Origin: Nitrospira sp. KM1
GTDB lineage: Bacteria; Nitrospirota; Nitrospiria; Nitrospirales; Nitrospiraceae
Assembly (NCBI RefSeq): GCF_011405515.1
Contig: NZ_AP022671.1
Span: 1,736,001-1,800,000, forward strand
Reading direction: 5' to 3'
DNA length: 64,000 nt
The translations under genes were made by a program, and so were the position numbers. A model generated the notes under the pieces. The model did no database searches. It saw nothing but the letters and a program-made list of their open reading frames with translations, and was not told the origin of the DNA. Shown piece after piece: positions 18,181 through 26,046 of the stretch (positions are counted from its first letter, which is position 1; the number at the start of each line of letters is the position of its first letter).

Positions 18181-19425
18181 ATGCGAACCATTTCGCGCAG
18201 AAGGTTTTTGCAACTTTCGGCTCTGACTGGCAGCACCCTGCTCATGGGTGATCTGGCCAACCGCATAATTGGGTCAACCCGGAATCAACAATTGGCACAT
18301 GCGGCTGAGCCCATCAAGATCGGGATTATTGATCCCCTTACCGGCCCATACAAGACCTCCTCGATTCATGATGTGCATGGTGCGAACGTCGCTGTCGATC
18401 TTTTCAACAAACGTGGCGGTGTCATAGGGCGCCCGGTTGTCATTCTGGAGGGAGATGATGCGTCGAATCCCGAGCAGGCAGTCCAAGTCGCGACAAAGTT
18501 CATCAAGGAAGATCGGGTCGATGCACTGATGGGGACATTCAACGGAGAATGCGCGCTAGCGGTCAGTGCGTTGGCACAGAAAGAAAACAAATTATTCATG
18601 GTGACCGGCGCGTCTATTCCTGAATTGTCCGGAAGCTCCTGTAACTTACAGACCTTCGTGTTCATGCCGAATGCTCCGATGATGGCGAATGCGGTCGCTC
18701 CCTACCTCGTAAAAGCCTATGGGACTCGCTGGTCTATGATTACCGCCGATAATATGGATGGTAAGGCGATGGCCCAGGCCATGAGCACAGCCTCCCAGGC
18801 TCACAACGTTGAACTCGTCGGAGAGATCATGATGCCGTTCGGCTCAACGGATTTTTCTTCTGTATTGGAAGAAGCCAAGAAAAAAGAGCCCACGGCAATC
18901 ATTCTGAATATATATGGCTGGGACCTCGTGCATGCGCTCAGGGGCTATACGAAGCTGGGCCTCGCGAAGGACAAGATCGGCGTCGGAGGAATGCTCGGCG
19001 GTGAACAGATTGGCCGGCCTCTTGGATATGCCAACAATGCCGGCATCTGGGGACTCATTTGGGATCCCAAAATACAAACTGAAGGATCAAAACGATTCAT
19101 TCAGGCAGTCATCGATAAGTATAACCATACGCCGACCTCCAGATGTTATTTGGGCTATGCGGCCATGACACAAATTCTTGAGGCAATGGAGCGTGCTGGG
19201 AGCACCGACACACCGGCTTTGATCAAGACGTTGGCTGGACATGAGTTTGATGGCCTCAAAACAGGAAAGTCCGTTTTTCAAGCATCAAACCACCAACATG
19301 TCCAAGACGTGCTGGTAGGCGAAGCCTATGGGAAAGAACTGGGTCTTGGTCACTACAAGATCCTCGCAACAGCAGCGGGAGAGAGCGCCCTCGGCACACA
19401 TGCCGATACATCCTGCAAATTGTGA
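18181..19425 (+). CDS. ABC transporter periplasmic substrate-binding protein, branched-chain amino acid/urea/amide type
   Basis: 414 residues from the ATG at 18181; AAAGGAGG sits at ideal distance for this codon rather than for the ATG at 18175. The N-terminus MRTISRRRFLQLSALTGS is a Tat signal. The mature part begins PIKIGIIDPLTGPYKTSSIHDVHG, the usual start of the Peripl_BP_6 family (LivJ, AmiC, UrtA-like), and continues with GRPVVILEGDDASNPEQAVQ and a type I periplasmic-binding fold. No permease or ATPase genes are adjacent, so it is either an orphan binding protein or a ligand sensor. The sigma-54 activator upstream may be relevant but the ligand is unknown. Confidence 0.88.
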   Translation: MRTISRRRFLQLSALTGSTLLMGDLANRIIGSTRNQQLAHAAEPIKIGIIDPLTGPYKTSSIHDVHGANVAVDLFNKRGGVIGRPVVILEGDDASNPEQAVQVATKFIKEDRVDALMGTFNGECALAVSALAQKENKLFMVTGASIPELSGSSCNLQTFVFMPNAPMMANAVAPYLVKAYGTRWSMITADNMDGKAMAQAMSTASQAHNVELVGEIMMPFGSTDFSSVLEEAKKKEPTAIILNIYGWDLVHALRGYTKLGLAKDKIGVGGMLGGEQIGRPLGYANNAGIWGLIWDPKIQTEGSKRFIQAVIDKYNHTPTSRCYLGYAAMTQILEAMERAGSTDTPALIKTLAGHEFDGLKTGKSVFQASNHQHVQDVLVGEAYGKELGLGHYKILATAAGESALGTHADTSCKL

Positions 19426-19635
19426 TTACCGGCCGTTTGATAGCTTCCTACTGCGTTGTCATCCCCCGACAGGCCGCTCGCACTCGGAAATACCATCCGG
19501 CGGCCTTCGACATCAGACGGAAATCGTGTCCTGCCGCTGGCACCAGGGTGATGATGAGCAATTGCTGCTTCCACCGGATTTTGCATGTCTTCGTCCTCTG
19601 CATAGACCGGCAATCCCGCGATGGCGGTATGTGTA

Positions 19636-20181
19636 TCAGGACACCTTTGCCAGAAAGGCCTGGATGTATCCTGAAGGCACAAAAAATATCGACTCTACAG
19701 CTTTACCTCTGACTTTGAGTGTAACCCCACTCGCCTTGTGATGCTCGAGGTATTCACGGCTGATCTCGGCACTGATGGTTTCTATATGAGAACAGATGGC
19801 GCCACCGCAGCCGTCGGGGTTTCTGGCTATCACCGTCGTCGATAGAGGGCTTCCGTCGTCATCATAGATCTGTGAATATAACCGCCATCCCGAGGTGCCT
19901 TGAATCAAATCCGTGTCATAGCGATCCGAAATATAGATCTGATAGGTACTGATGCCGGCACCCTTGACGGCACGTAACTGTACGGTGTCTTCCTTGGGTT
20001 CCAAGGCGCAATTGGGGCCAATGAAAGAAGTAACTTGCTTGATATCGTCGTACTTGACCGCGATGTTTCGAGAAATTTCTGCTTGATCGTACCAATTGAT
20101 TGGATGGCTGCAGCTCGTTGCCACCAATAGACAACCCGTAAGCATTGACGAGTGCCACATCTGCCGGAGTATACGGCTCAT
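19636..20181 (-). CDS. Putative lipoprotein of unknown function
   Basis: 181 residues. The N-terminal hydrophobic segment ends in LLVATSC (Cys at about residue 24), a good lipobox. The mature part contains several aromatic/acidic beta-strand-like segments (STYQIYISDRYDTDL, SGWRLYSQIYDDDGSPL) and two Cys near GCGGAIC that could form a disulfide. I do not recognise a family. It stands alone between the substrate-binding protein (opposite strand) and pseudogene remnants, at the left border of the accessory region. Confidence 0.65.
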   Translation of the reverse strand: MSRILRQMWHSSMLTGCLLVATSCSHPINWYDQAEISRNIAVKYDDIKQVTSFIGPNCALEPKEDTVQLRAVKGAGISTYQIYISDRYDTDLIQGTSGWRLYSQIYDDDGSPLSTTVIARNPDGCGGAICSHIETISAEISREYLEHHKASGVTLKVRGKAVESIFFVPSGYIQAFLAKVS

Positions 20182-20486
20182 TGCGGAATATCCTGACGAA
20201 GCGAACGGCTACCCTCTCTCATTGTTCGTTCAGCTGTTTGCAGGCGATGAACCTGACAACCATCGTCTGATCGAACATCGCTCGCCATCCTAGGGATCTG
20301 TCGGCCAACCATAATGAGACCTTCCATACGACTCCTCATAGCTGAAATGCAAATCTCACGACATGAATAATATGACCATACGGCACTGGATCGCCAGTGG
20401 TCTTATTCATACACCTTATGTCCATACGTCATTTGACGGTTTTCACCCTTCTGAACCGGTTAGAACTGGGAATGTACTTGGTTCCT
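20182..20486. other. Intergenic stretch without a convincing gene
   Basis: About 300 bases between the lipoprotein start and the pirin remnant. Open frames on the plus strand here have no recognisable product or ribosome site. The 5' part of the decayed pirin gene may extend into it but I cannot align it. Confidence 0.5.
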
Positions 20487-20560
20487 GGCAATCCGCTGGG
20501 CGAGCCGGTCGCTCGGTACGGTCCCTTTGTGATGAATACCGAGGCAGAGATCGGGCAGAT
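20487..20560 (+). pseudogene. Pirin C-terminal remnant
   Basis: The frame from 20487 encodes [22 protein letters not shown], closely matching the conserved C-terminal pirin segment (usually [22 protein letters not shown]). Only about 25 codons are recognisable and no cupin core is found upstream, so this is a decayed copy. It lies directly before a decayed rhodanese gene. Confidence 0.6.
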
Positions 20561-20650
20561 TACAGGAACTGCAGTCAGGCAAACAGATGCGCCGTCCAAC
20601 TCACGAGCGCGTACTCTACAAGAGATAATTCAATGAAGGAAGGAAGAACC

Positions 20651-20971
20651 ATGACAACACAAGTTACGATTAACGATCCGGCTAAGGCGAAGACATCTTT
20701 CGAGGCAAGGATGGCGTTTACCACCGGCCTGTGGAACTCGAACGGATGATGAAAGCACAGGGCCACATTCCGGGTGCGATCAATCTGCCCAAGGATCGTT
20801 GGCAGACCTTAAAAGACCTGTGCAAGGACAGATAAATGTCCTGTACTGCTATTCCCAAGTCCGTCATCTCGCTGCAACGGCAGCCATGGAGTCTTCGGAG
20901 AAAGGCTATCCTGTTATGGAATTGGACGGTGGCAGTGGTGGAGGGATGACGATTTTACCGTCGAAAAGTAA
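20651..20971 (+). pseudogene. Rhodanese-domain protein gene broken by three frameshifts
   Basis: Translating across three frames restores one ~107-residue rhodanese. Frame 1 from the ATG at 20651 gives MTTQVTINDPAKAK...FTTG. A shift near 20728 leads into PVELERMMKAQGHIPGAINL. A second near 20824 gives QINVLYCYSQVRHLAATAAM with the catalytic-loop Cys. A third near 20935 gives WWRDDDFTVEK ending at TAA 20969-20971. The order of motifs (GHIPGAINLP, then the active-site CYSQV loop, then GYPVMELDGG) is that of a single-domain sulfurtransferase. Each continuous frame is too short to function, so it is a pseudogene unless all three are sequencing errors. Confidence 0.8.
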
Positions 20972-21023
20972 TATGTTCTCCGAATCGAGGAGCCGGACCG
21001 CTCCTGGCCGGTCATAGGATGGT

Positions 21024-21551
21024 CTAGCCTCTGGCCGGTCCTCGTCCCAGAGGACTCACAGCCACAGGTGACTCAGTTTTTGAGCGAGAGAACTTGAAGA
21101 CTTCTCTGTCTTCCTTGTCATCACGAGGAACTGCCGCTATTGCATTGAACACTGCCTCTCTGAGTTGATCCCCTGTTGTCGTAGGTTTATGCAACCCTGC
21201 TTGAGCGCCGTTCTTCACAGCAAGTTCGGTCAGCATTCGGTTCGGGAGTCTGGTGAGAACGATGACAGGAACAGTCGGATGACGAGCCACAGGAACCAGC
21301 TCAACGAGTACTTCAAATCCGCTCATATCAGGAAGATCCAGTTCAAGGACTACACAGTCGATTCGGTGGGCGTAGAAACATTCGAGGCCGGTCTTCCCTC
21401 TGTCGGTCATGAGCAGGAAATACTCAGGTACAAGACGGTCAGCATAGTACTCTCGATCATTGAGAGTGCCGTCAATGATCAGTACTGATTTCCTGTCATA
21501 GTTTCCGGTGGATGATAATTCAGCAGGAGCGAAAGGTGAGGAGTACGCCAT
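21024..21551 (-). CDS. Stand-alone receiver-like protein with Glu at the phosphoacceptor position
   Basis: 175 residues, one REC-type alpha/beta domain (about 20-140) and a charged C-terminal tail; no output domain. The start has AGGAGG 5 bases upstream. The first acidic motif reads VLIIDG (canonical DD, second acid lost). The phosphoacceptor segment reads VLELDLPDMSG, where the residue four before the conserved Pro is Glu instead of Asp. The switch Thr (VIVLTR) and conserved Lys (GLHKP) are kept. It is closely related to the protein at 43111 (shared YYADRL, LDLPDMSG, LVPVA, NGAQA segments) and more distantly to 22698 and 29740. Glu may mimic the phosphorylated state; partner unknown. Confidence 0.85.
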   Translation of the reverse strand: MAYSSPFAPAELSSTGNYDRKSVLIIDGTLNDREYYADRLVPEYFLLMTDRGKTGLECFYAHRIDCVVLELDLPDMSGFEVLVELVPVARHPTVPVIVLTRLPNRMLTELAVKNGAQAGLHKPTTTGDQLREAVFNAIAAVPRDDKEDREVFKFSRSKTESPVAVSPLGRGPARG

Positions 21552-21683
21552 GGATGACCTCCTGCGTTATATGGGAAGATGCCGTAGTCTGCTCCGGGAG
21601 GGAGCAGCTGGTCAAGAGACCGAAAAGCCAAGCTAGAAGCCGATTCGCTGGTCAGCCAGATCAGGCTTGACCGGGCCGGAATA

Positions 21684-21977
21684 CTATCGATCTGGCTTCT
21701 CTCCTACGTGGAGCACAATCCATTCAAATGCCAACCTTTCATCAAGTTTCTCTGCGGACAATGTGACCCCTTCGATCCGTGCTACACGAAGCGCTTCGAA
21801 TACTTTTGTGCATTTGGTATTAACTTGGAATTTCCATTTCTTGTCACCACGCCATTGGGGTTGGAGTCAGCCGCGTTCGATAAACGGCTTCGCATCGTCC
21901 GGTCGCGCTACCCGGCGGAATCGGTACACTCGATGGACAAGGGCTCCACGTCGGTCAAGCGTCGGCCGATTTGTCAT
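21684..21977 (-). pseudogene. Possible small gene interrupted by one in-frame TGA
   Basis: Reading from an ATG at 21977 gives 36 codons ending in a TGA, and the same frame then continues for 60 codons to TAG at 21684. The second part (QWRGDKKWKFQVNTKCTKVF, then EALRVARIEGVTLSAEKLDE) has a protein-like, amphipathic composition. No family is recognised and no strong ribosome site precedes it. A plus-strand frame of similar size (21708-22001) overlaps it and looks less protein-like. A decayed gene is the cautious reading. Confidence 0.25.
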
Positions 21978-22697
21978 TTCGCCGGACCAACAATGGTGTG
22001 AACGTTGAAGTCATACACGTTGTCTGGGATTCGGATGGCCAAATTGAAAAGGGGAAATAAAATATGCGCATGCCTGCATAACACCCGTGATGCAACCTTT
22101 TGTGAGACTTTTTGTTCTGTAAAGACAACTCGTCTCTGAGCAGTTGAACGGCATATCCTTCCATCCTTTCAGATCGTGCGGATTTCCATCGAGCGCGGTG
22201 AGCGGCCTCGCTCGCTTTCGCACTGTTTGTATGCTCATTTCGGGACCATATCTTTTTCTGCCCGCCTCCGATCTTCAATGGCCAAGGGCTGTGTGGATCT
22301 TCACCACAGACACATTGTTGCCTCTCGCGTTCAATGCAAGCGGGCGAGAAGGCACTCCTACTCGCCGCATCGGCACAACCGATGCAACGGTTTGCTCCAA
22401 CCATTGTTGTTGGGAAGAAAGGAGAAGGTGTACGAATCCGCAGACTCGCTTGGGCGCACGAAATGAATTGTACGCGGCTATCGATTGAACATGGGCTCCA
22501 TGCAGGCTGCGCGTAGGAGACCAAGACCGGGGACAAGATGGTCAAATTTCTAACGACGATCATCGTTATTCAGATGTCCGGCAGGCGGGAGAGGGTTGCG
22601 GAGGATACCGAGAAGGTCACCAATATACGACAGGGTCGCATCAATCTGGTCGAATACTCATCAGGGTAGATCAGCGCGGCCCATGGAGGGATGGGTT
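21978..22697. other. Accessory intergenic stretch with no convincing intact gene
   Basis: About 700 bases. Several open frames exist on both strands but none has a ribosome site plus protein-like composition. A short frame from 22540 (MVKFLTTIIVIQMSGRRERV, 43 codons) is the only one with plausible sequence and could be the start of a decayed gene. Confidence 0.4.
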
Positions 22698-23159
22698 ATG
22701 GATCAGGACGGCTACGATCTTTCAGTCCTCATTGTCGATGCGAGTCACTCGGACCGGCTGGAATACACGTCCCGACTCAATACGTCACGGTCCCGCTACC
22801 GGATCGCCGAAGCAATCGACGGGAAATCCGGGTTGGAGACACTCCGCAAGGCGCACTTCGATTGCGTCATCATGGATCTCACTTTACCTGATATGTCGGG
22901 GTTTGAATTATTGCTCAATATTCTTCCCGATCCTCAGCAACCCAAGGTCGCTGTTATCGTACTGACCGGGCTTGGGAATCGCGCTTTCCATGACGTAGCC
23001 ATCATGAATGGGGCACAGGCCTGCCTCATAAAATCAGAGACGTCTGTCGAGATGTTGGATCAATTCATTCGTGAAGCCGTGGACAAGGTACCCTCCTCTT
23101 TACGGAGCATGACGTGGGAAGATGCGGCTGCAAACGACAGACCCTCGATTCCGACCTAG
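22698..23159 (+). CDS. Stand-alone receiver protein (phosphoacceptor Asp retained)
   Basis: 153 residues from the ATG at 22698, which has GGAGGG 6 bases upstream. A single receiver domain: first motif VLIVDA (only one acidic residue), phosphoacceptor segment VIMDLTLPDMSG with Asp four before the Pro, switch Thr in VIVLTG and Lys in CLIKS. No output domain. It shares the SDRLEYTSRL, FDCVIMDL and NGAQACLIK pattern with the proteins at 21024, 29740 and 43111 and is the only one of the four with the normal Asp. It is therefore the best candidate for a phosphorylatable member of the group. The next gene, a cupredoxin-like lipoprotein, starts 75 bases downstream. Confidence 0.85.
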   Translation: MDQDGYDLSVLIVDASHSDRLEYTSRLNTSRSRYRIAEAIDGKSGLETLRKAHFDCVIMDLTLPDMSGFELLLNILPDPQQPKVAVIVLTGLGNRAFHDVAIMNGAQACLIKSETSVEMLDQFIREAVDKVPSSLRSMTWEDAAANDRPSIPT

Positions 23160-23233
23160 GAGAAATTTGCTCGACGGATTGTCAACTCCAATGGTTCGCT
23201 CGGAGCAACACATTGCAGAGAAAGGAGAACGGT

Positions 23234-23701
23234 ATGCTGTCTTCTCCAAAACACTATTGGACAGGTCTTGTCATCATGCTCACCCTCGTTAATGTGGGAT
23301 GCAGCGGCACTAAGGCATCCACCAAACCGGGTATGGTTCACACGGTCAATGTGGGGCAGCAAATAGATCCTCTCCAAATGAATGCCGCGAAAGGCGACGA
23401 AATTCGATGGGTCAACAACACAACTCAACCGATCTCTGTGATTTTTCCCAAAGCCGAACTGCTACGCACGTCCTGTAGAACCGGCTTCGCAGGCAGCGAT
23501 CAAACCGTGCTCTCTGCGGTACTTCCCCCGGATTCGAGTGCCAGTCTCTGCTTTTCACAGCCGGGCAAGTATGATTATCAGGTTCGGCTGAATGAAAATT
23601 CGCCTGGCGCGCGCATGGATCGCACTGCCAGCGTCTGGGTAGGAGGTAGCGGCCATCGCAACCCCGGCCCCGTTGAACAATTTGAGAACATTGCTCCTTA
23701 G
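23234..23701 (+). CDS. Cupredoxin-like lipoprotein
   Basis: 155 residues from the ATG at 23234 (AAAGGAGAAC ribosome site). The signal ends in LVNVGC, a lipobox. The mature part resembles the small blue-copper/plastocyanin fold: VNVGQQIDPLQMNAAKGDEI, then RWVNNTTQPISVIFPK, and FSQPGKYDYQVRL near the C-terminus. The usual copper ligand set (His, Cys, His, Met) is not clearly conserved: a Cys is present in SLCFSQPG, but the expected downstream His is replaced in GKYDYQV. It may be a metal-free cupredoxin-fold protein. Function unknown. Confidence 0.6.
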   Translation: MLSSPKHYWTGLVIMLTLVNVGCSGTKASTKPGMVHTVNVGQQIDPLQMNAAKGDEIRWVNNTTQPISVIFPKAELLRTSCRTGFAGSDQTVLSAVLPPDSSASLCFSQPGKYDYQVRLNENSPGARMDRTASVWVGGSGHRNPGPVEQFENIAP

Positions 23702-24098
23702 TAAATGTCATACAGTATCGGCAATGAACCGACCGCGGACTCATTGCCGATGCTGTCGATTGATTTAGCCTGTGGCCCACGGCGTAGTTGCGAGTCAATT
23801 CTAAGGCGTCGGAAATTGGAGGTCTGCGATTCTATTGGGATTACAAGGCCATGAAATCCCCGGAAGTGTTTGTGGTGTCATTCCCGCCGTCCGATTTTCT
23901 AGAGTTGGGATTCAATCTTACTGAGGTGAGGTTTTTTCCACCAATACAGCAAAGAAGGAGAATGCCTAGCTGCTTGCCGCAAGACGGATCAGCTCGAAGG
24001 TACCTGCTGTATTCGAAACAAAGGGAAGCCTCATTGCTGCCAACCATCGGAAGATACGGGGGATTGTTGTGGTTAAGGTTAGGAATGTGTGGCAAACT
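23702..24098. other. Intergenic stretch, no gene supported
   Basis: About 400 bases between convergent genes. Open frames on both strands lack ribosome sites and recognisable content. Confidence 0.5.
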
Positions 24099-24275
24099 TC
24101 ATAAACCATTTCGAGATTTCCAGGTTGCATACGTTATTTGGAGGAACTGGATAGTATTTTCGATAAATACCTGATCCATTACGTCTATATTTCCTTTGGG
24201 ATTGTCTTCCATCCACTTCCTCAGTTCTAAGGCATCTTTTCGCAAATCAGTAAGAACGTTATTCAAGTTATGCAT
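24099..24275 (-). CDS. Small helical protein, IENxIQ family (copy 1)
   Basis: 58 residues from the ATG at 24275, preceded by AGGAGAAC. It is predicted all-helical and contains DNPKGNIDVMDQVFIENTIQ followed by FLQITYATWKSR. Copies at 36486 and 49810 share the pattern (I/L)ENx(I/L)QxxQxxYxxWxxR preceded by an acidic stretch, at the same distance from the C-terminus. No known domain is recognised. The gene follows a small membrane protein gene (24352-24645) on the same strand, 76 bases apart, exactly mirroring the arrangement at 36105-36671. The pairing suggests a joint function. Confidence 0.7.
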   Translation of the reverse strand: MHNLNNVLTDLRKDALELRKWMEDNPKGNIDVMDQVFIENTIQFLQITYATWKSRNGL

Positions 24276-24351
24276 GCTGCCCGTTCTCCTGTCGTAAGAG
24301 GATAACTCCCAGGGCAAGGCTCTCTAGAACGCTATGGTGAAAGAATGGGAG

Positions 24352-24645
24352 TTACAGAGAAGCGAGGCTAACGGGCGGATGGAACATCGTGTATGTCGGA
24401 ACAAAGTGGTACATGACAGTGATCTCTATGGAACCGAAGAGGGATTTCAGCCAAGGCAACAGAGAGACGGCAGCTGCGATAATTGTATAGCCCAGCATGA
24501 CTGAAGCCTGGAAGTCATCTTCCGAATCGGCAAAATTGAATAAGGTGCCAGGCACACCGAGTAGCTGAAAGCAGATTGCGAGACATAGAACGAAAATGCC
24601 ACACCACGAAAGAGACGTAATGTGTCTTTTTTCTCTTGGCACCAT
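24352..24645 (-). CDS. Small membrane protein, GVP/FHPP family (copy 1)
   Basis: 97 residues with two or three hydrophobic segments (about 14-34 and 48-70) around a short acidic loop. Sequence: IFVLCLAICFQLLGVPGTLF, then NFADSEDDFQASVMLGY, and a C-terminal FHPPVSLASL. The copy at 36105 shows the same order: a hydrophobic segment ending in IGVP, an acidic DLTCPDDLF loop, a second hydrophobic stretch and a final FHPPLGFSS. Unknown family. A TTGACT/TATTAC promoter-like pair lies just upstream (about 24656-24683), which would give a very short leader. It is paired with the IENxIQ gene downstream. Confidence 0.6.
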   Translation of the reverse strand: MVPREKRHITSLSWCGIFVLCLAICFQLLGVPGTLFNFADSEDDFQASVMLGYTIIAAAVSLLPWLKSLFGSIEITVMYHFVPTYTMFHPPVSLASL

Positions 24646-25335
24646 TGCTCAAACAGTAATACTCGAAACAACGGATAAGTCAAGGAGAGTTTGCAGGAGC
24701 TGCTTCACTGCTTCATCGTTCACCAATATTCGTCCCGTCTCTCCGCTTCACGTGCTCAGCATTGCAGTCTTGTGCCTGGAGAGCTCTGTATAACATCTCC
24801 CCAAGCTGCTGATCCGAGCGACCCCCGCCAGAATTGGCAGAGCTTCATGCCGAATGGCTTGGTGTGATGATTTCGAAATCGATCGGTCAAGTAGCTATTC
24901 GAGTCCGACATGAACAGTTTGTACGGCAAGAGCGCGTGGGTATCAACGGTTGTGGGCATGCGGGCATCTCAACAATGCAGATTGGATGCACACTCTGACT
25001 AGCTCGGTGACCCCACAATCTCATCAGGACCGTTTCGGAAGAAGGAGTCTGGAGAGAGTCTTGCTGAGGCCCCAGGAGAGGGTGGGATATGTGAGCGACG
25101 GATGTGAAGCGGTAGGCGGCGGGGACCCTAATAGGCCGGGGTAGTTACCGCTTGATGCCAAGGGGGGATTCCTGCCGTGACATGGGGAAATTTGTTGAAC
25201 GATTCGATAGAAACCGATATCAACGAGCCGTCTACGACACATGCGGACCGCTACGGCTCTAGGCATCCATGAGCAGACCAACACACGGCTACCCCAAGAC
25301 GATCATCGTTCTGACGTTCACTCTCACCGTAAGAT
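24646..25335. other. Accessory intergenic stretch, no gene supported
   Basis: About 690 bases upstream of copy 1 of the membrane cassette. Short open frames are present on both strands but none has a convincing ribosome site or product. Confidence 0.45.
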
Positions 25336-25443
25336 TCAGCCTACATGGTGATGGCGCTTTTCCGACTCAGCTTCGACGGCCATAGTCCATGTAATCAGCC
25401 CGATGAGTCCACCCATGACAAACACGCCAAGTAATCCAATCAT
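25336..25443 (-). CDS. 35-residue single-span membrane miniprotein with His-rich tail
   Basis: The ATG at 25443 has a strong AAGGAGG site 7 bases upstream. The product starts MIGLLGVFVMGGLIGLITWT, a single transmembrane helix, and continues with a charged tail, MAVEAESEKRHHHVG. Size, helix and ribosome site together support a real gene that falls below usual ORF cut-offs. It resembles in form the small subunits that stabilise respiratory or transport complexes (for example CydX or CcoQ-like proteins), but there is no sequence evidence for a specific family. No partner gene is adjacent. Confidence 0.6.
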   Translation of the reverse strand: MIGLLGVFVMGGLIGLITWTMAVEAESEKRHHHVG

Positions 25444-25979
25444 GTGGTACCTCCTTGTTTCTCCATTCACCTCTGATCCATGCAATCTAAAGTCCTATTT
25501 GACCGCTTCCTTAAGCATTGAATTCTTCAGAGGTATCCGTTGCTCTTATCGCAGGAGGGTGGTGGACGAAGGAGACATACTGGGCTTCGAGGACAGTCTG
25601 TCTGTAGGGTACCGAATGATACGCACCGATGAAGCAAGGTATAGCCTGGGTGAGATCAAGGTTGGTCGGTGGGGTCTATCCGTATCGTCCAAAGATAAGC
25701 CAATGACGATGTTTCAAAGATGCTTCGATTTGATCATTTGGTGGCCACGTACCCATTCGTGAGAGGGATACTAGTATCGATTACGACGACCTCCGGTTGG
25801 TTGGCAGAGGTCAACCGCTCCTGATGACCTTCTCCCCCGTCCTAGAGTTTCTCCGGCACTTCTATGTCGCGATATCCTAAAGGAGGCTTCGCACACAATG
25901 CCGGAGCTTGGCGCTGCCATCGACTAAAAGGACACGTATAGATTTCAGCCCGTCTTTACTATTTGGAGTAATCCTAGAC
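25444..25979. other. Intergenic stretch upstream of the histidine kinase gene
   Basis: About 530 bases. No gene is supported; the last ~70 bases before 26047 hold a promoter candidate. Confidence 0.5.
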
Positions 25980-26008
25980 TTGACACTTACCCCTACCCAC
26001 TCTACCCT
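25980..26008 (+). promoter_or_regulatory. Sigma-70 promoter candidate for the PAS/GAF histidine kinase operon
   Basis: TTGACA (25980-25985), 17-base spacer, TACCCT (26003-26008). The -35 is perfect; the -10 matches 4 of 6. The start codon is 38 bases further on. Confidence 0.45.
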
Positions 26009-26046
26009 CTGACCGCACTGAAAACTTTTCTCCCCGACATGTAGCC

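Noticed and set aside
21955-22563. 202-codon frame on the minus strand
   Set aside because: Composition is not protein-like (many Cys, Arg, Ser, Trp), no ribosome site, overlaps another weak frame.
23788-24174. 128-codon plus-strand frame
   Set aside because: No ribosome site or recognisable segment and it runs against the supported IENxIQ gene.
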